From assembly GCF_041080815.1 (NCBI RefSeq), contig NZ_CP160205.1:5293929-5357928 (forward strand): DNA of 64,000 bases. Direction: 5' to 3'. A program made the translations under genes and the position numbers. Below, piece by piece: positions 24,418-33,054 of the stretch. The DNA is from Mucilaginibacter yixingensis. Lineage in GTDB: Bacteria; Bacteroidota; Bacteroidia; Sphingobacteriales; Sphingobacteriaceae. A model generated the notes under the pieces. That model did no database searches. It was not told the DNA's origin and saw only the letters and a program-made list of their open reading frames with translations. Positions within the stretch are counted from its first letter, which is position 1; every line of letters starts with the position of its first letter.

Positions 24418-26400
24418 ATGAAAAGAATTATTATGCCGGCCATACTATGGCTGGGTGTTACCTCCGTGCAGGCCCAAACTCCTGTGGCCAAACCTCTAGC
24501 CTACGGTAAAATTGATAAAGCAGATCTGACAATGACCGGGTGTGACTTTGAAAAAGATGCCAATGCCATGGTGCTTATTGATAAGGGCGACCTTTATTAT
24601 GACCAGGAGCTGAATATTACCGAAGATGTGCATAAACGCATAAAAATTTTTAATGAGAATGGTAAAAAGGAAGCCAACATCCGCATTACTTATATTACCA
24701 GCAATCGTTATGAATTTATTACCAACCTGCAGGCAGAAACCATCAACCTGAATGATAAGGGCGAGGTAGAGATTACCAAGCTGGATAAAAAGGTTCTGTA
24801 TAATGAAACGGTAGATAAATACACCTCGGCCATGGTGTTCTCATTCCCTAACGTAAAGCCAGGTTCGGTAATTGAATACAAATACACGCTTAACCGTCAT
24901 AGCATGTCATCTATCCCCGCCTGGTATTTTCAAAGTACGTTGCCGGTACGCTACAGCGAGCTGCGCACGTCAATCCCTGAGTATTTTTATTTCAGGCCAC
25001 AACTTCGGATGCGCGATGCTTTTGCTGTGAATGAAAACTCTGCCGAAACCAAGTCACTGGGTTCCGGCTCAAACCCACTCACCTTTAACTGCTCTGTAGA
25101 CACCCGCGTAGCAGTTAATGTGCGCTCTATGCCTACTGAGCCATATATGCGCTCGTTAACAGACAATCTGGAGAGAATCAGCTTTCAGTTTGTTTCGTTT
25201 AAACCACCGGTGGGTTTTGTTGAAACCTTTTCTGATACCTGGGATAAAGTTGGTACAGGCCTGACTGATGATGAAGACTTTGGCGCACAGTTAAAACGCA
25301 AACTGGCAGGCGAAGAAGCAATTATAGCCAAGGCGAAAGGGATGCATACCGACCAGGAAAAAATTAGCTACCTGTTTAATGAGGTGAAAAACGGCATGAA
25401 ATGGGACGGCTATGACCGTTGGTACACCAACGATGGTACGGTTAAAGCCTGGGACAGAAAATCAGGTAACTCTACAGAGATTAATCTGATCCTGTATCAC
25501 CTGCTCAAACAATCGGGGGTAAAGGCCTATCCAATGGTGGTAAGCACGCGGTCTCACGGGGCAGTTAATCCGGCGTTTACCGATATCAATCAGTTTAACC
25601 GCGGTGTGGTTTATATACCAGTAGATAGCCTGCACAGATATGTGCTAGATGCGACCAGCAAGTATAACAGTTACTGCGAGGTGCCCGATAACCTGTTGGG
25701 GTCTGAAGGTTTTTATATAGATAAGGAAAGCAAAACCTCTGACCTGGTATTTTTAAACCAGGTTAACCCGGTTTTGCAGCTGGTTAATGTTCAGGCTGAT
25801 ATTAAAGCTGATGGCAGCATGGCCGGAATGGCAATGATTAAAAGCTACAGCTATAATCGCCTGAGCGGTATTGAACGCTATAAGACCGATGGCGAACAGA
25901 AGTTTATAGACTATTTGCGTAATAATGATAATACGTTAAAAATAGCCTCCTTAAAATTGGAGAACATGGAAACAGATACGTTGCCATTGGTTCAAAATAT
26001 CGACTTTAAAAAGGAGCTTACCGGCTCTGACGGTAACTACATCTACTTTGTACCAAGCGTGTTTGTTCCATTACGCAATAACCCGTTTGTAAACGAAGAG
26101 CGTTGGTCTGACATTGATTTTGGTTACCGCAATAATTTTAGCCTGACCGGTGTTTACAACCTACCGGCGGGCTATAAGTCAGAAACGTTGCCACAATCAG
26201 TTTCCCTTGAAATGCCCGATCATAGCATTAGTTTCCGCCGTATTGTTGGCGAGCAGAATAACAGCATATTCGTGCGCTATGTTATCGACCTGAAAAATAC
26301 GGTATATTTTAAGGAGGATTATGCCGGTATCCATGAGTTCTACAAAAAAATGGGAGAGCTGATTAACGAACCCATTGCCCTTAAAAAAGCTGCAGAATAA
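24418..26400 (+). CDS. DUF3857 domain protein with degenerate transglutaminase core
   Basis: A 660-residue exported protein. ATG 24418 gives a signal peptide (IIMPAILWLGVTSVQAQ), whereas the longer open frame from 24346 does not. An N-terminal DUF3857 domain (about 60-230: FPNVKPGSVIEYKYTLNR) precedes a transglutaminase-like domain. The usual catalytic Cys position reads SGNSTEINLILYHLL, so Ser replaces Cys. The His/Asp region is also unlike an active enzyme, so this member is probably non-catalytic. It overlaps the next gene by one base (TAATG), so the two paralogues are coexpressed. Confidence 0.88.
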   Translation: MKRIIMPAILWLGVTSVQAQTPVAKPLAYGKIDKADLTMTGCDFEKDANAMVLIDKGDLYYDQELNITEDVHKRIKIFNENGKKEANIRITYITSNRYEFITNLQAETINLNDKGEVEITKLDKKVLYNETVDKYTSAMVFSFPNVKPGSVIEYKYTLNRHSMSSIPAWYFQSTLPVRYSELRTSIPEYFYFRPQLRMRDAFAVNENSAETKSLGSGSNPLTFNCSVDTRVAVNVRSMPTEPYMRSLTDNLERISFQFVSFKPPVGFVETFSDTWDKVGTGLTDDEDFGAQLKRKLAGEEAIIAKAKGMHTDQEKISYLFNEVKNGMKWDGYDRWYTNDGTVKAWDRKSGNSTEINLILYHLLKQSGVKAYPMVVSTRSHGAVNPAFTDINQFNRGVVYIPVDSLHRYVLDATSKYNSYCEVPDNLLGSEGFYIDKESKTSDLVFLNQVNPVLQLVNVQADIKADGSMAGMAMIKSYSYNRLSGIERYKTDGEQKFIDYLRNNDNTLKIASLKLENMETDTLPLVQNIDFKKELTGSDGNYIYFVPSVFVPLRNNPFVNEERWSDIDFGYRNNFSLTGVYNLPAGYKSETLPQSVSLEMPDHSISFRRIVGEQNNSIFVRYVIDLKNTVYFKEDYAGIHEFYKKMGELINEPIALKKAAE

Positions 26401-28340
26401 TGATAGGAAGGTTAATAAAAGGCTTTGCTTTTGCGGGTGTACTGGCATTGCCTTACCTGGCTATTGCTCAGGACAAAAATTTGCCTAAAGAGTATTATCA
26501 GGCAGCGGCCATTCCTGATTCATTGAAAAAGGATGCGCATGTGGTTACCCGTTATTCATACCAGGAAATAGTAATCAAGGCACCCGGACGCGAGGTGATA
26601 AAAACGCATGATATAACTACCATTCTGGATGAGAAAGGCGATAAAGCCGCGCAGATGATTTTGCCTTACAATAAAAAATTTGGCACGATAGACGATGTAG
26701 AAATGCGCGTTTATAATGCAAACGGTCAGCTGATCAAAAAGTATAAAAAAAGCGATATGTATGATCACTCTGCCGTTGGCGGAGAAACAGTTTATACTGA
26801 TGACAGAGTATTGTTGCTGGAACATACAGTAGCTACATACCCCTGCACAATAGAAACGGTGTATGTAGAAGATAACAACAGTTACATGAATGTAGGTAGC
26901 TGGAAGATCAGTGATGCTACCGATGATAACGCCACCCAGTTAAGTATCTGCAAGGTTGTAGTAAACCCGGCTATCGGCTTTCGGTACAAAAATCAAAACA
27001 CAGATATAAAGCCCGAGAAAAGCACTCAAGACGGCATGGATGTATATACCTGGCAGGTGCAAAACCTTAAAGCCGAAAAAACTGAAGAATCAGGCGTGCC
27101 AGGCTGGCTTTCTACTAAAAGCGTAGAATTTGCTGCCGATAAGTTTGAGTATTATGGCATCCCCGGCCAAATGAACAATTGGCAAAACTATGGTAAATGG
27201 ATAGGCGGACTTACCGCCGATGTTAATTCGCTCAGTCCGGCACGAGCTGCAGAAGTCAAAGCCATGACCGATACCATAAAGAACGACAAAGACAAGGCCC
27301 GCTTTTTATACCATTACATGCAGCAAAATATGCGATATGTAAGCGTGCAGCTGGGCATTGGCGGTTTAAAGCCTTTCCCTGCTACGTTTGTAGACGAGAA
27401 AAAATATGGCGATTGCAAAGCGCTGGTTAACTACATGTATGCCCTGTTAAAGGCAGCTGGTATACCGTCTTATTATGCAGTTGTACAGGCTGGCACTAAT
27501 GGGCAGCCTGCCGATCCGGCGTTTACTTATGACTCTTTTAACCATATTATTTTGTGCATGCCCATGAAAGGTGATACCACCTGGCTGGAATGTACTAATA
27601 TGCAGCAACCCTTCGGAAAATTGGGCTCATTTACAGAAAATCGTAATGCAGTATTGATTACCGAAGATGGCGGCAAGCTGGTGAACACCCCACGCAGCCA
27701 GATGGCCGAAAATAGTTTAGATGGGCTAGTGCATTTAAGGCTTTTTGCCGATGGCAGCGCCAAGGCCAATATTAAACTACAGGCTACCGGCGACGACAGG
27801 GAGTTGTACACGGAGCTGGCCGCTCAAAAGGCGGATTTTCAGAAAAGTTACCTGATGAAAAATCTCAAGATCAAGCAACCATCTGTTTTTGAACTTAAAG
27901 ATGCCCCAGACGTAGGCGGCGTTAAAGAGACGGATATTGAGCTGGAGTATGATAGTTTTTGTGATCTGCTGGCAGGCAATAAGCAGTTCTACCGCCCAAG
28001 CGTGCTGGATTTATGGAGTAACACGCTGAAGGATACCGAGAAGCGTAAATATGATTACTATTTTGATTACCCTATGCAGAAGAGCTGCGTAACCATTATA
28101 GATCTGCCTCAGGATTTTGATGTGGAAAGTTTACCGGCAGATGTAAGCCTTAAATTTACTTATGGCGATTATCAGGCATCATATAAATATGACACGGCTA
28201 AGAACCAGGTTACCAGCACCACCCATTTTAAATTAAATGATCAGGTAGTACCAGCAGCAAAATATGCCGAAATGCAGGCTTATATGGAAAATATAGCCAA
28301 AGCGCAAAACAGAAAGCTGGTGATAAAAAGAAAGAGCTAA
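26400..28340 (+). CDS. DUF3857 domain protein with transglutaminase-like core
   Basis: A 646-residue exported paralogue of the preceding gene, with a signal peptide (GFAFAGVLALPYLAIAQ). It has a DUF3857 domain and then a transglutaminase-like core in which the Cys is present: KKYGDCKALVNYMYALL. FNHIILCMPM supplies a candidate His, so a Cys-His pair is visible. Likely periplasmic or surface-facing; whether it is a peptidase or a transglutaminase is unknown. The 1-base overlap with the upstream gene suggests a two-protein unit. Confidence 0.88.
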   Translation: MIGRLIKGFAFAGVLALPYLAIAQDKNLPKEYYQAAAIPDSLKKDAHVVTRYSYQEIVIKAPGREVIKTHDITTILDEKGDKAAQMILPYNKKFGTIDDVEMRVYNANGQLIKKYKKSDMYDHSAVGGETVYTDDRVLLLEHTVATYPCTIETVYVEDNNSYMNVGSWKISDATDDNATQLSICKVVVNPAIGFRYKNQNTDIKPEKSTQDGMDVYTWQVQNLKAEKTEESGVPGWLSTKSVEFAADKFEYYGIPGQMNNWQNYGKWIGGLTADVNSLSPARAAEVKAMTDTIKNDKDKARFLYHYMQQNMRYVSVQLGIGGLKPFPATFVDEKKYGDCKALVNYMYALLKAAGIPSYYAVVQAGTNGQPADPAFTYDSFNHIILCMPMKGDTTWLECTNMQQPFGKLGSFTENRNAVLITEDGGKLVNTPRSQMAENSLDGLVHLRLFADGSAKANIKLQATGDDRELYTELAAQKADFQKSYLMKNLKIKQPSVFELKDAPDVGGVKETDIELEYDSFCDLLAGNKQFYRPSVLDLWSNTLKDTEKRKYDYYFDYPMQKSCVTIIDLPQDFDVESLPADVSLKFTYGDYQASYKYDTAKNQVTSTTHFKLNDQVVPAAKYAEMQAYMENIAKAQNRKLVIKRKS

Positions 28341-28350
28341 TTTAGCCCTC

Positions 28351-28980
28351 ATGATATTTGCCCTTGACAAGCGCCTGATATTCCCCAACCCCGAGCTGGC
28401 CGAAGACGACGGCCTGTTGGCCGTGGGTGGAGATCTGTCTATCGGGCGCTTGTTACTGGCTTATCAAAACGGGATCTTTCCATGGTATAGTGATGAAACG
28501 CCCATCTTGTGGTACTCGCCGCATGAGCGTTTTGTGCTTTTCCCGGCCGAACTGAAAATTTCTAAAAGTATGCAGCAGGTGCTGCGCTCGGGCAAATTCC
28601 GCATTAGTTTTGATGAGGATTTTGAAGGGGTGATTGGCAATTGTTCTGCTATTGGTCGTAAAGACCAGGACGGTACCTGGATTACCGCTGATATGCGCGC
28701 GGCCTACCTTAACCTGCATCGTGCCGGTCACGCGCACTCGGTAGAGGTTTGGCAAGGTGATGAATTGGTGGGCGGTTTGTACGGCGTACAGGTAAACCAG
28801 GTGTTTTGCGGCGAGAGCATGTTCAGTAAGGCAAGTAATGCTTCTAAAGCGGCCCTCATTTGGCTGTGTACTCATAAAGATTTTAGGTTGATTGACTGCC
28901 AGGTGCATACCGAACATCTGAAATCAATGGGTGCACGGATGATTAGCCGGGAGGAGTATTGCGGGCATTTAGATTTTTAA
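28351..28980 (+). CDS. aat: Leucyl/phenylalanyl-tRNA--protein transferase
   Basis: A cytosolic enzyme that adds Leu or Phe from aminoacyl-tRNA to proteins with N-terminal Arg or Lys, marking them for ClpS/ClpAP (N-end rule). The 209-residue length is typical. Diagnostic blocks are FPNPELAEDDGLLAVGGDLS, YQNGIFPWYS, WYSPHERFVL and FCGESMFSKASNASKAAL. It begins 10 nt after the DUF3857 gene and may be cotranscribed. Confidence 0.96.
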   Translation: MIFALDKRLIFPNPELAEDDGLLAVGGDLSIGRLLLAYQNGIFPWYSDETPILWYSPHERFVLFPAELKISKSMQQVLRSGKFRISFDEDFEGVIGNCSAIGRKDQDGTWITADMRAAYLNLHRAGHAHSVEVWQGDELVGGLYGVQVNQVFCGESMFSKASNASKAALIWLCTHKDFRLIDCQVHTEHLKSMGARMISREEYCGHLDF

Positions 28981-29013
28981 ACCAAAATGCTAAAAATATT
29001 GGTTAAAGATAAT

Positions 29014-29021
29014 TAGCTTTG
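29014..29021 (+). promoter_or_regulatory. -7 promoter box for ruvC, possibly leaderless
   Basis: TAGCTTTG fully matches TAnnTTTG and ends 4 nt before the ATG at 29026. A TTG lies at 28999-29001, closer than the usual spacing. Confidence 0.45.
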
Positions 29022-29025
29022 TACC

Positions 29026-29622
29026 ATGCAGTCAGCAGTCCCGGTTAAAGAGCGTATTATTTTAGGTATAGACCCAGGTACGGCCGTTATGGGTTACGGA
29101 CTGGTAAAAGAAACCGGTAACAAGCTGGAGTTGATAAGCCTGGGTGTGGTAAAAATGGCCAATCTTGATGATCACAATCTGAAATTGCAACGCATCTTTG
29201 AGAAAACGGTAGCCCTGATTGATAATTACCACCCTGATTGCCTGGCTATTGAAGCGCCATTTTATGGCAAGAATATACAGGTGATGTTAAAATTGGGTAG
29301 GGCACAAGGGGTGGCTATAGCAGCGGCGCTATCGCGCAGTTTGTCTATTTGCGAGTATGCACCACGCAAGATCAAGCAATCCATCACCGGAAATGGTAAT
29401 GCCACCAAAGAGCAAGTGGCCGCCATGCTGCAAACCTTGTTGAAATTTAAAGAAACACCTGAGTTTCTGGATGCAACGGATGGATTGGCCGTTGCCGTTT
29501 GCCATAGCTTCCAAAAAATTAGCACCGGGCGTGGCGGTAAAGTTAGTTACTCTGGCTGGGAGGCTTTTGTGAAGGATAATAACACACGCGTAACATCACC
29601 CTTAAAAATAAAGAAACAGTAA
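29026..29622 (+). CDS. ruvC: Crossover junction endodeoxyribonuclease RuvC
   Basis: The Holliday-junction resolvase that cuts recombination intermediates together with RuvAB. The 198 residues keep all four acidic catalytic residues: Asp16 in GIDPGT, Glu76 in AIEAPFYG, and Asp149/Asp152 in DATDGLAVAVCH. The KNIQVMLKLGRAQG helix is also typical. The C-terminus is about 25 residues longer than in E. coli, as often in Bacteroidota. Confidence 0.97.
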   Translation: MQSAVPVKERIILGIDPGTAVMGYGLVKETGNKLELISLGVVKMANLDDHNLKLQRIFEKTVALIDNYHPDCLAIEAPFYGKNIQVMLKLGRAQGVAIAAALSRSLSICEYAPRKIKQSITGNGNATKEQVAAMLQTLLKFKETPEFLDATDGLAVAVCHSFQKISTGRGGKVSYSGWEAFVKDNNTRVTSPLKIKKQ

Positions 29623-29675
29623 TAAGTTACTGGCGGCTATTGAACCAGAAATCTTAGTGAAGTTAAGGGATAAAT

Positions 29676-30083
29676 CTATACCGCTGCTTCTAATGATCCG
29701 GCTACGGTTTTCTCAATCATGTTATTGATAGCTGTAATAGTTGCTGATGGCTTAGTGGCTGCAGGTTTCAAAGCCTCGGCATAAATAAACTCATCAACAC
29801 CCAGTGCTTGCAATAATGCGTCTGTGCTGATATGCCAGGCTTGTTTGTAACAGTAAACCTTTATTTTGCTGTAATAGGCGTTGGCTTTGAATCTGCGCAG
29901 AATTTTTTCCAGGTCGTTCCCCAGAAAATCATAATCAAAAATTACCGATGCCGGCTTAAACTCATTAATGGCCGGAAAAATGCGCATAGCCGTGGTGACG
30001 TGCATCACCTCGTTTTTACTTGTTAGTTGAATAACGGGCGACGAAGAAATAAAAATAGTTTTGCCTGATTTAATACGGAACAT
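29676..30083 (-). CDS. Small receiver-like protein (orphan, hypothetical)
   Basis: A 135-residue protein I cannot name. The pattern resembles a CheY-type receiver fold: PASVIFDYDFLGND (a strand ending in Asp, like the phosphoacceptor), IKVYCYK (fourth strand) and LGVDEFIYAEA (the alpha4-beta5 region with its usual G-V/A-D). There is no output domain and no neighbouring kinase. The acidic pair expected near the N-terminus is not obvious, so it may be a pseudo-receiver. The last 25 residues are Ala/Thr rich. Confidence 0.6.
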   Translation of the reverse strand: MFRIKSGKTIFISSSPVIQLTSKNEVMHVTTAMRIFPAINEFKPASVIFDYDFLGNDLEKILRRFKANAYYSKIKVYCYKQAWHISTDALLQALGVDEFIYAEALKPAATKPSATITAINNMIEKTVAGSLEAAV

Positions 30084-30210
30084 CGGAGTGTGACAATAGT
30101 TTTCGCACTATAAATATACCTGTAAAAAACAGTTTGTCAAGTGTTTATGAATCTGTGGTTGTAAATTAACCGTTGTGTTACATAGATTTAATATTGCTTA
30201 AAACCTAAGA

Positions 30211-30234
30211 AAGCCGCTCAGTGGCGGCTTTTTA
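30211..30234 (+). terminator. Terminator-like hairpin with + strand T-run
   Basis: Stem aagccgc / gcggctt (30211-30217 with 30224-30230) is followed by TTTT. No + strand gene lies directly upstream; the closest is ruvC, 590 nt away. Confidence 0.6.
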
Positions 30235-30297
30235 GTTAAATAAAAGATTAACAACAGGTTACAATATTATACTGAAAACGTCTGTTATTATCGTGGC

Positions 30298-31005
30298 TTA
30301 TTTCCCAATTTCAAAAACGGCGTTCACCTGCATGGTGAATTTCATAGGTCTGATACTAAGATCAGAATCGTCTGCAGAAGATCCGTCCATATATCCGGCA
30401 GATACATTAGCAGCTTTGAAAACACGCGCTTGCACAACAACATCACCGCCACTCATATCATTTAAAGTAATGTTGATTACGCTGCCTAATTTCTCATTCA
30501 GGGCGGTCAGCATATAAGTAGCTTTATCGCGTGCGGCTGTAAGGGCCAGTACATTTAACTCTTTCTTCAGCTCCGGCATTTTTGAATAATCGTAACCGGC
30601 AATATTGGTTGATTGGATACCTTTTGGGTCAACCTTGCTCAAGATCTCGTTATACTTATTCAGATCATGAAAGCGAATGTTATACTGTTTACTGGCCAGA
30701 AAATCTGGGTTCTTTTTTTTCTGGATCACGTAGTTGTATGATGACAGATTGTTAATGGTAAAATCAGCCTTCGGGATGCCCGCCTCGGCAATGGCTTTTT
30801 CCAACTGGCTTTCCAGCTGACTGATGCTCACCTTGTTCTTGCCATCCATATACTCTTTGAGCGAGATGGATACATTGATGATATCGGGGGTCACTTCTTT
30901 TTCGGCAATACCCGTCACTTCAATTTTGCGGCGCAGGTCTACACTTTGCGCAAATACTACAGTATTCAATAATAGCAGGGCTATAATAAAGCTTAACTTT
31001 TTCAT
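30298..31005 (-). CDS. SIMPL domain (DUF541) exported protein
   Basis: A 235-residue periplasmic or surface protein with signal peptide LSFIIALLLLNTVVFAQ, followed by one SIMPL/DUF541 domain (VTGIAEKEVTPDIINVSISL at the start, TAARDKATYMLTALNEKLGS in the second half). Members are widespread, and some bind or protect against oxidative stress, but the function is unclear. It appears monocistronic. Confidence 0.9.
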   Translation of the reverse strand: MKKLSFIIALLLLNTVVFAQSVDLRRKIEVTGIAEKEVTPDIINVSISLKEYMDGKNKVSISQLESQLEKAIAEAGIPKADFTINNLSSYNYVIQKKKNPDFLASKQYNIRFHDLNKYNEILSKVDPKGIQSTNIAGYDYSKMPELKKELNVLALTAARDKATYMLTALNEKLGSVINITLNDMSGGDVVVQARVFKAANVSAGYMDGSSADDSDLSIRPMKFTMQVNAVFEIGK

Positions 31006-31478
31006 GATTTTTTGTTTTTATTAGTATGATGCAGGTGGGTTTTGATTTCCACAAACATAACATATTTGTTACGGGGATGTTCTGGAGAAGGGTTTGTTAA
31101 CAGTAAATACAAAGCATTAGGCCGTGCTTTCCGTCATGTCATGCTGAGCCCCGTCGAAGCATGGTGGGTGGGCCTTTCCGCGCGAGTCTTCGACAAGCTC
31201 AGACTGACAACCCTCTCGTTTGTCATTTCACTTTCACAGTCCCGCCGCCGGGATTCTATTACGAAGCATGACACGATGGATTGGCAGACCGCCTTACTTT
31301 TTTCCTCCTACCCATCTTTAATCTTGCTTCTTTATTCTTTACTCCCTCCCTTCTGTAACAAAAAAAATATAAATCCATATTCATTCTAAATAAAATATTT
31401 ATCTTGATTGGCTGAGCACCGAGGCATTTCTATGCCGAAATTTACAGCAGTTTTTCACCTCTAACCCCGACGCATATT
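31006..31478. other. Long intergenic region upstream of cydA
   Basis: 473 bp between divergent genes. It holds a family B repeat (31137-31209), then CT-rich sequence and a very AT-rich 100 bp before cydA that is the likely promoter region. tattta-tcttg at about 31396-31406 only partly matches the -7 box. No small gene is supported; frames crossing the repeat look spurious. Confidence 0.6.
31137..31209. repeat. Family B inverted repeat (gagcccc-gtcgaag type)
   Basis: Arms tgtcatgctgagccccgtcgaag / cttcgacaagctcagactgaca pair with few mismatches. Confidence 0.85.
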
Positions 31479-32852
31479 ATGAATGTCGAGATCCTGGCCC
31501 GCGTGCAATTTGCATTTACCATTGCGTTCCACTATATCTATCCACCGTTAAGTATTGGTCTTGGTTTAATCATGGTTATCATGGAGGCCATGTACCTGCG
31601 TACCGGCAAAAAGCTGTATGAGCAGATGACCAAGTTTTTTGTGCGCATCTTCGCACTCATTTTTGGCATTGGCGTAGCTACCGGCATTGTAATGGAGTTT
31701 GAGTTTGGCACCAACTGGGCCGTTTACTCCAAATATGTGGGCGACGTGTTTGGCAGCGCACTGGCAGCCGAAGGTATTTTTGCCTTCGCGCTGGAATCAG
31801 GCTTTCTGGGCGTGCTGCTCTTCGGTTGGAACAAGGTACGCCCCTGGGTGCATTTTCTGGCTACGCTGATGGTAACCGTGGGTTCTATGTTTTCGGCCGT
31901 GTGGATTGTGGTGGCCAACTCGTGGCAGCAAACCCCGGCAGGTTTCCATATAGTAGGTACCGGCCTGAATGCCCGTGCACAGATTACCGATTTTTGGGCC
32001 ATGGTGTTTAACCCATCATCAGTACAGCGTTTAACGCACGTATGGCTGGGCGCTTTCCTTTCCGGAGCCTTCCTGGTGTTGAGCATCAGCGCTTATTACC
32101 TGGTTAAAAGACGCCACCTGGAGTTTTCAAAGGCGGCTTTTAAAATATCATTAGTGGTGGCTACTGTTTGTTCACTGCTTCAACTGGTGGCTGGGCATGA
32201 ATCTGCCAAAGTGGTGGCCGAGTATCAGCCTGCAAAACTAGCGGCGCTTGAGGGGCATTATCCTAAAGATAGCGTGGCCGATATGTATCTGTTTGGTTAT
32301 GTAGATCAGAACAAGCAACAGGTAAAAGGTGTAGCCATTCCCGGCGGGTTGAGTTTTTTGACCAAAGGCGATTTTAAAAAGCCGGTAACCGGATTGAATA
32401 ACTTTAAACCCGAGGATCGCCCGAAGGCCGTCAATTTTGTATTTCAGACCTACCACCTGATGGTGGCCTGCGGTATGCTGATGATTGGTCTTTCGCTGCT
32501 GGGCTGCTATTTGTGGTGGCGCGGTAAACTGTTTGAGCAACGCTGGTTGATGCGCATATTCGCCTTTTCGGTACTGCTACCACAAATTGCCAACCAGGTA
32601 GGTTGGTACAGTGCCGAAGTGGGCCGCCAGCCTTGGGTGGTGTATGGTTTGTTGCGTACATCAAAAGCACTATCGCAAGCGGTAACGGCAGGCGAGATTG
32701 TTTTCTCACTCATTCTGTTCAGCTGGGTGTACCTGGTGCTGTTCGTGTTGTTCATCTATATTCTGAACAAAAAGATTAAACACGGACCGTATGATGAGGA
32801 AAACCTTGACCACAGTCCGCGGCATATTGAGATGGTAGACGCGCTGTCGTAA
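31479..32852 (+). CDS. cydA: Cytochrome bd ubiquinol oxidase subunit I
   Basis: The heme-bearing subunit of the high-affinity bd-type terminal oxidase, which oxidises quinol and reduces O2 at the inner membrane. The 457 residues show nine hydrophobic segments. His18 in FTIAFHYIYPP is a heme ligand, EFGTNWAVYSKYVGDVFG and HESAKVVAEYQPAK (Q-loop quinol site) are conserved, and GRQPWVVYGLLRT is a late signature. The Q-loop is short, as in the short-loop subtype. cydB follows, but 202 bp of repeats separate them. Confidence 0.97.
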   Translation: MNVEILARVQFAFTIAFHYIYPPLSIGLGLIMVIMEAMYLRTGKKLYEQMTKFFVRIFALIFGIGVATGIVMEFEFGTNWAVYSKYVGDVFGSALAAEGIFAFALESGFLGVLLFGWNKVRPWVHFLATLMVTVGSMFSAVWIVVANSWQQTPAGFHIVGTGLNARAQITDFWAMVFNPSSVQRLTHVWLGAFLSGAFLVLSISAYYLVKRRHLEFSKAAFKISLVVATVCSLLQLVAGHESAKVVAEYQPAKLAALEGHYPKDSVADMYLFGYVDQNKQQVKGVAIPGGLSFLTKGDFKKPVTGLNNFKPEDRPKAVNFVFQTYHLMVACGMLMIGLSLLGCYLWWRGKLFEQRWLMRIFAFSVLLPQIANQVGWYSAEVGRQPWVVYGLLRTSKALSQAVTAGEIVFSLILFSWVYLVLFVLFIYILNKKIKHGPYDEENLDHSPRHIEMVDALS

Positions 32853-33052
32853 ACTCCTCCCGGCCTCCCCGAAAGGGAGGTGTATTAGAGTGAGGGAAGG
32901 CTCGTCTACAGCGGCCAGAGGCCGCGGGATAGTCGTCACTCGCGAAGACGCGAGCGACTGCGGGAAGATAAATTAATAAATAGCGATGGGTTTCAAACCC
33001 ATCGTAACAAAGCATAAAAAGCGCTCCCCCTTTCGGGGGAGTTGGAGGGGGT
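32853..33052. repeat. Nested repeat cluster inside the cydAB operon
   Basis: The outer arms are a family D pair (about 32857-32885 and 33022-33051, cctccccgaaagggagg / ctccccctttcggggga). Between them lie a family E half-element (32908-32966) and a perfect 10-bp hairpin cgatgggttt / aaacccatcg (32984-32993 with 32995-33004). The cluster fills the whole gap between cydA and cydB and ends 2 nt before the cydB ATG. Confidence 0.85.
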
Positions 33053-33054
33053 AT

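Noticed and set aside
31042..31389. Frame of 115 codons upstream of cydA
   Set aside because: It runs through the B repeat and CT-rich DNA and has no domain pattern.
32986..33054. Longer N-terminus for cydB
   Set aside because: The extra codons are formed by repeat DNA and do not fit the CydB start.
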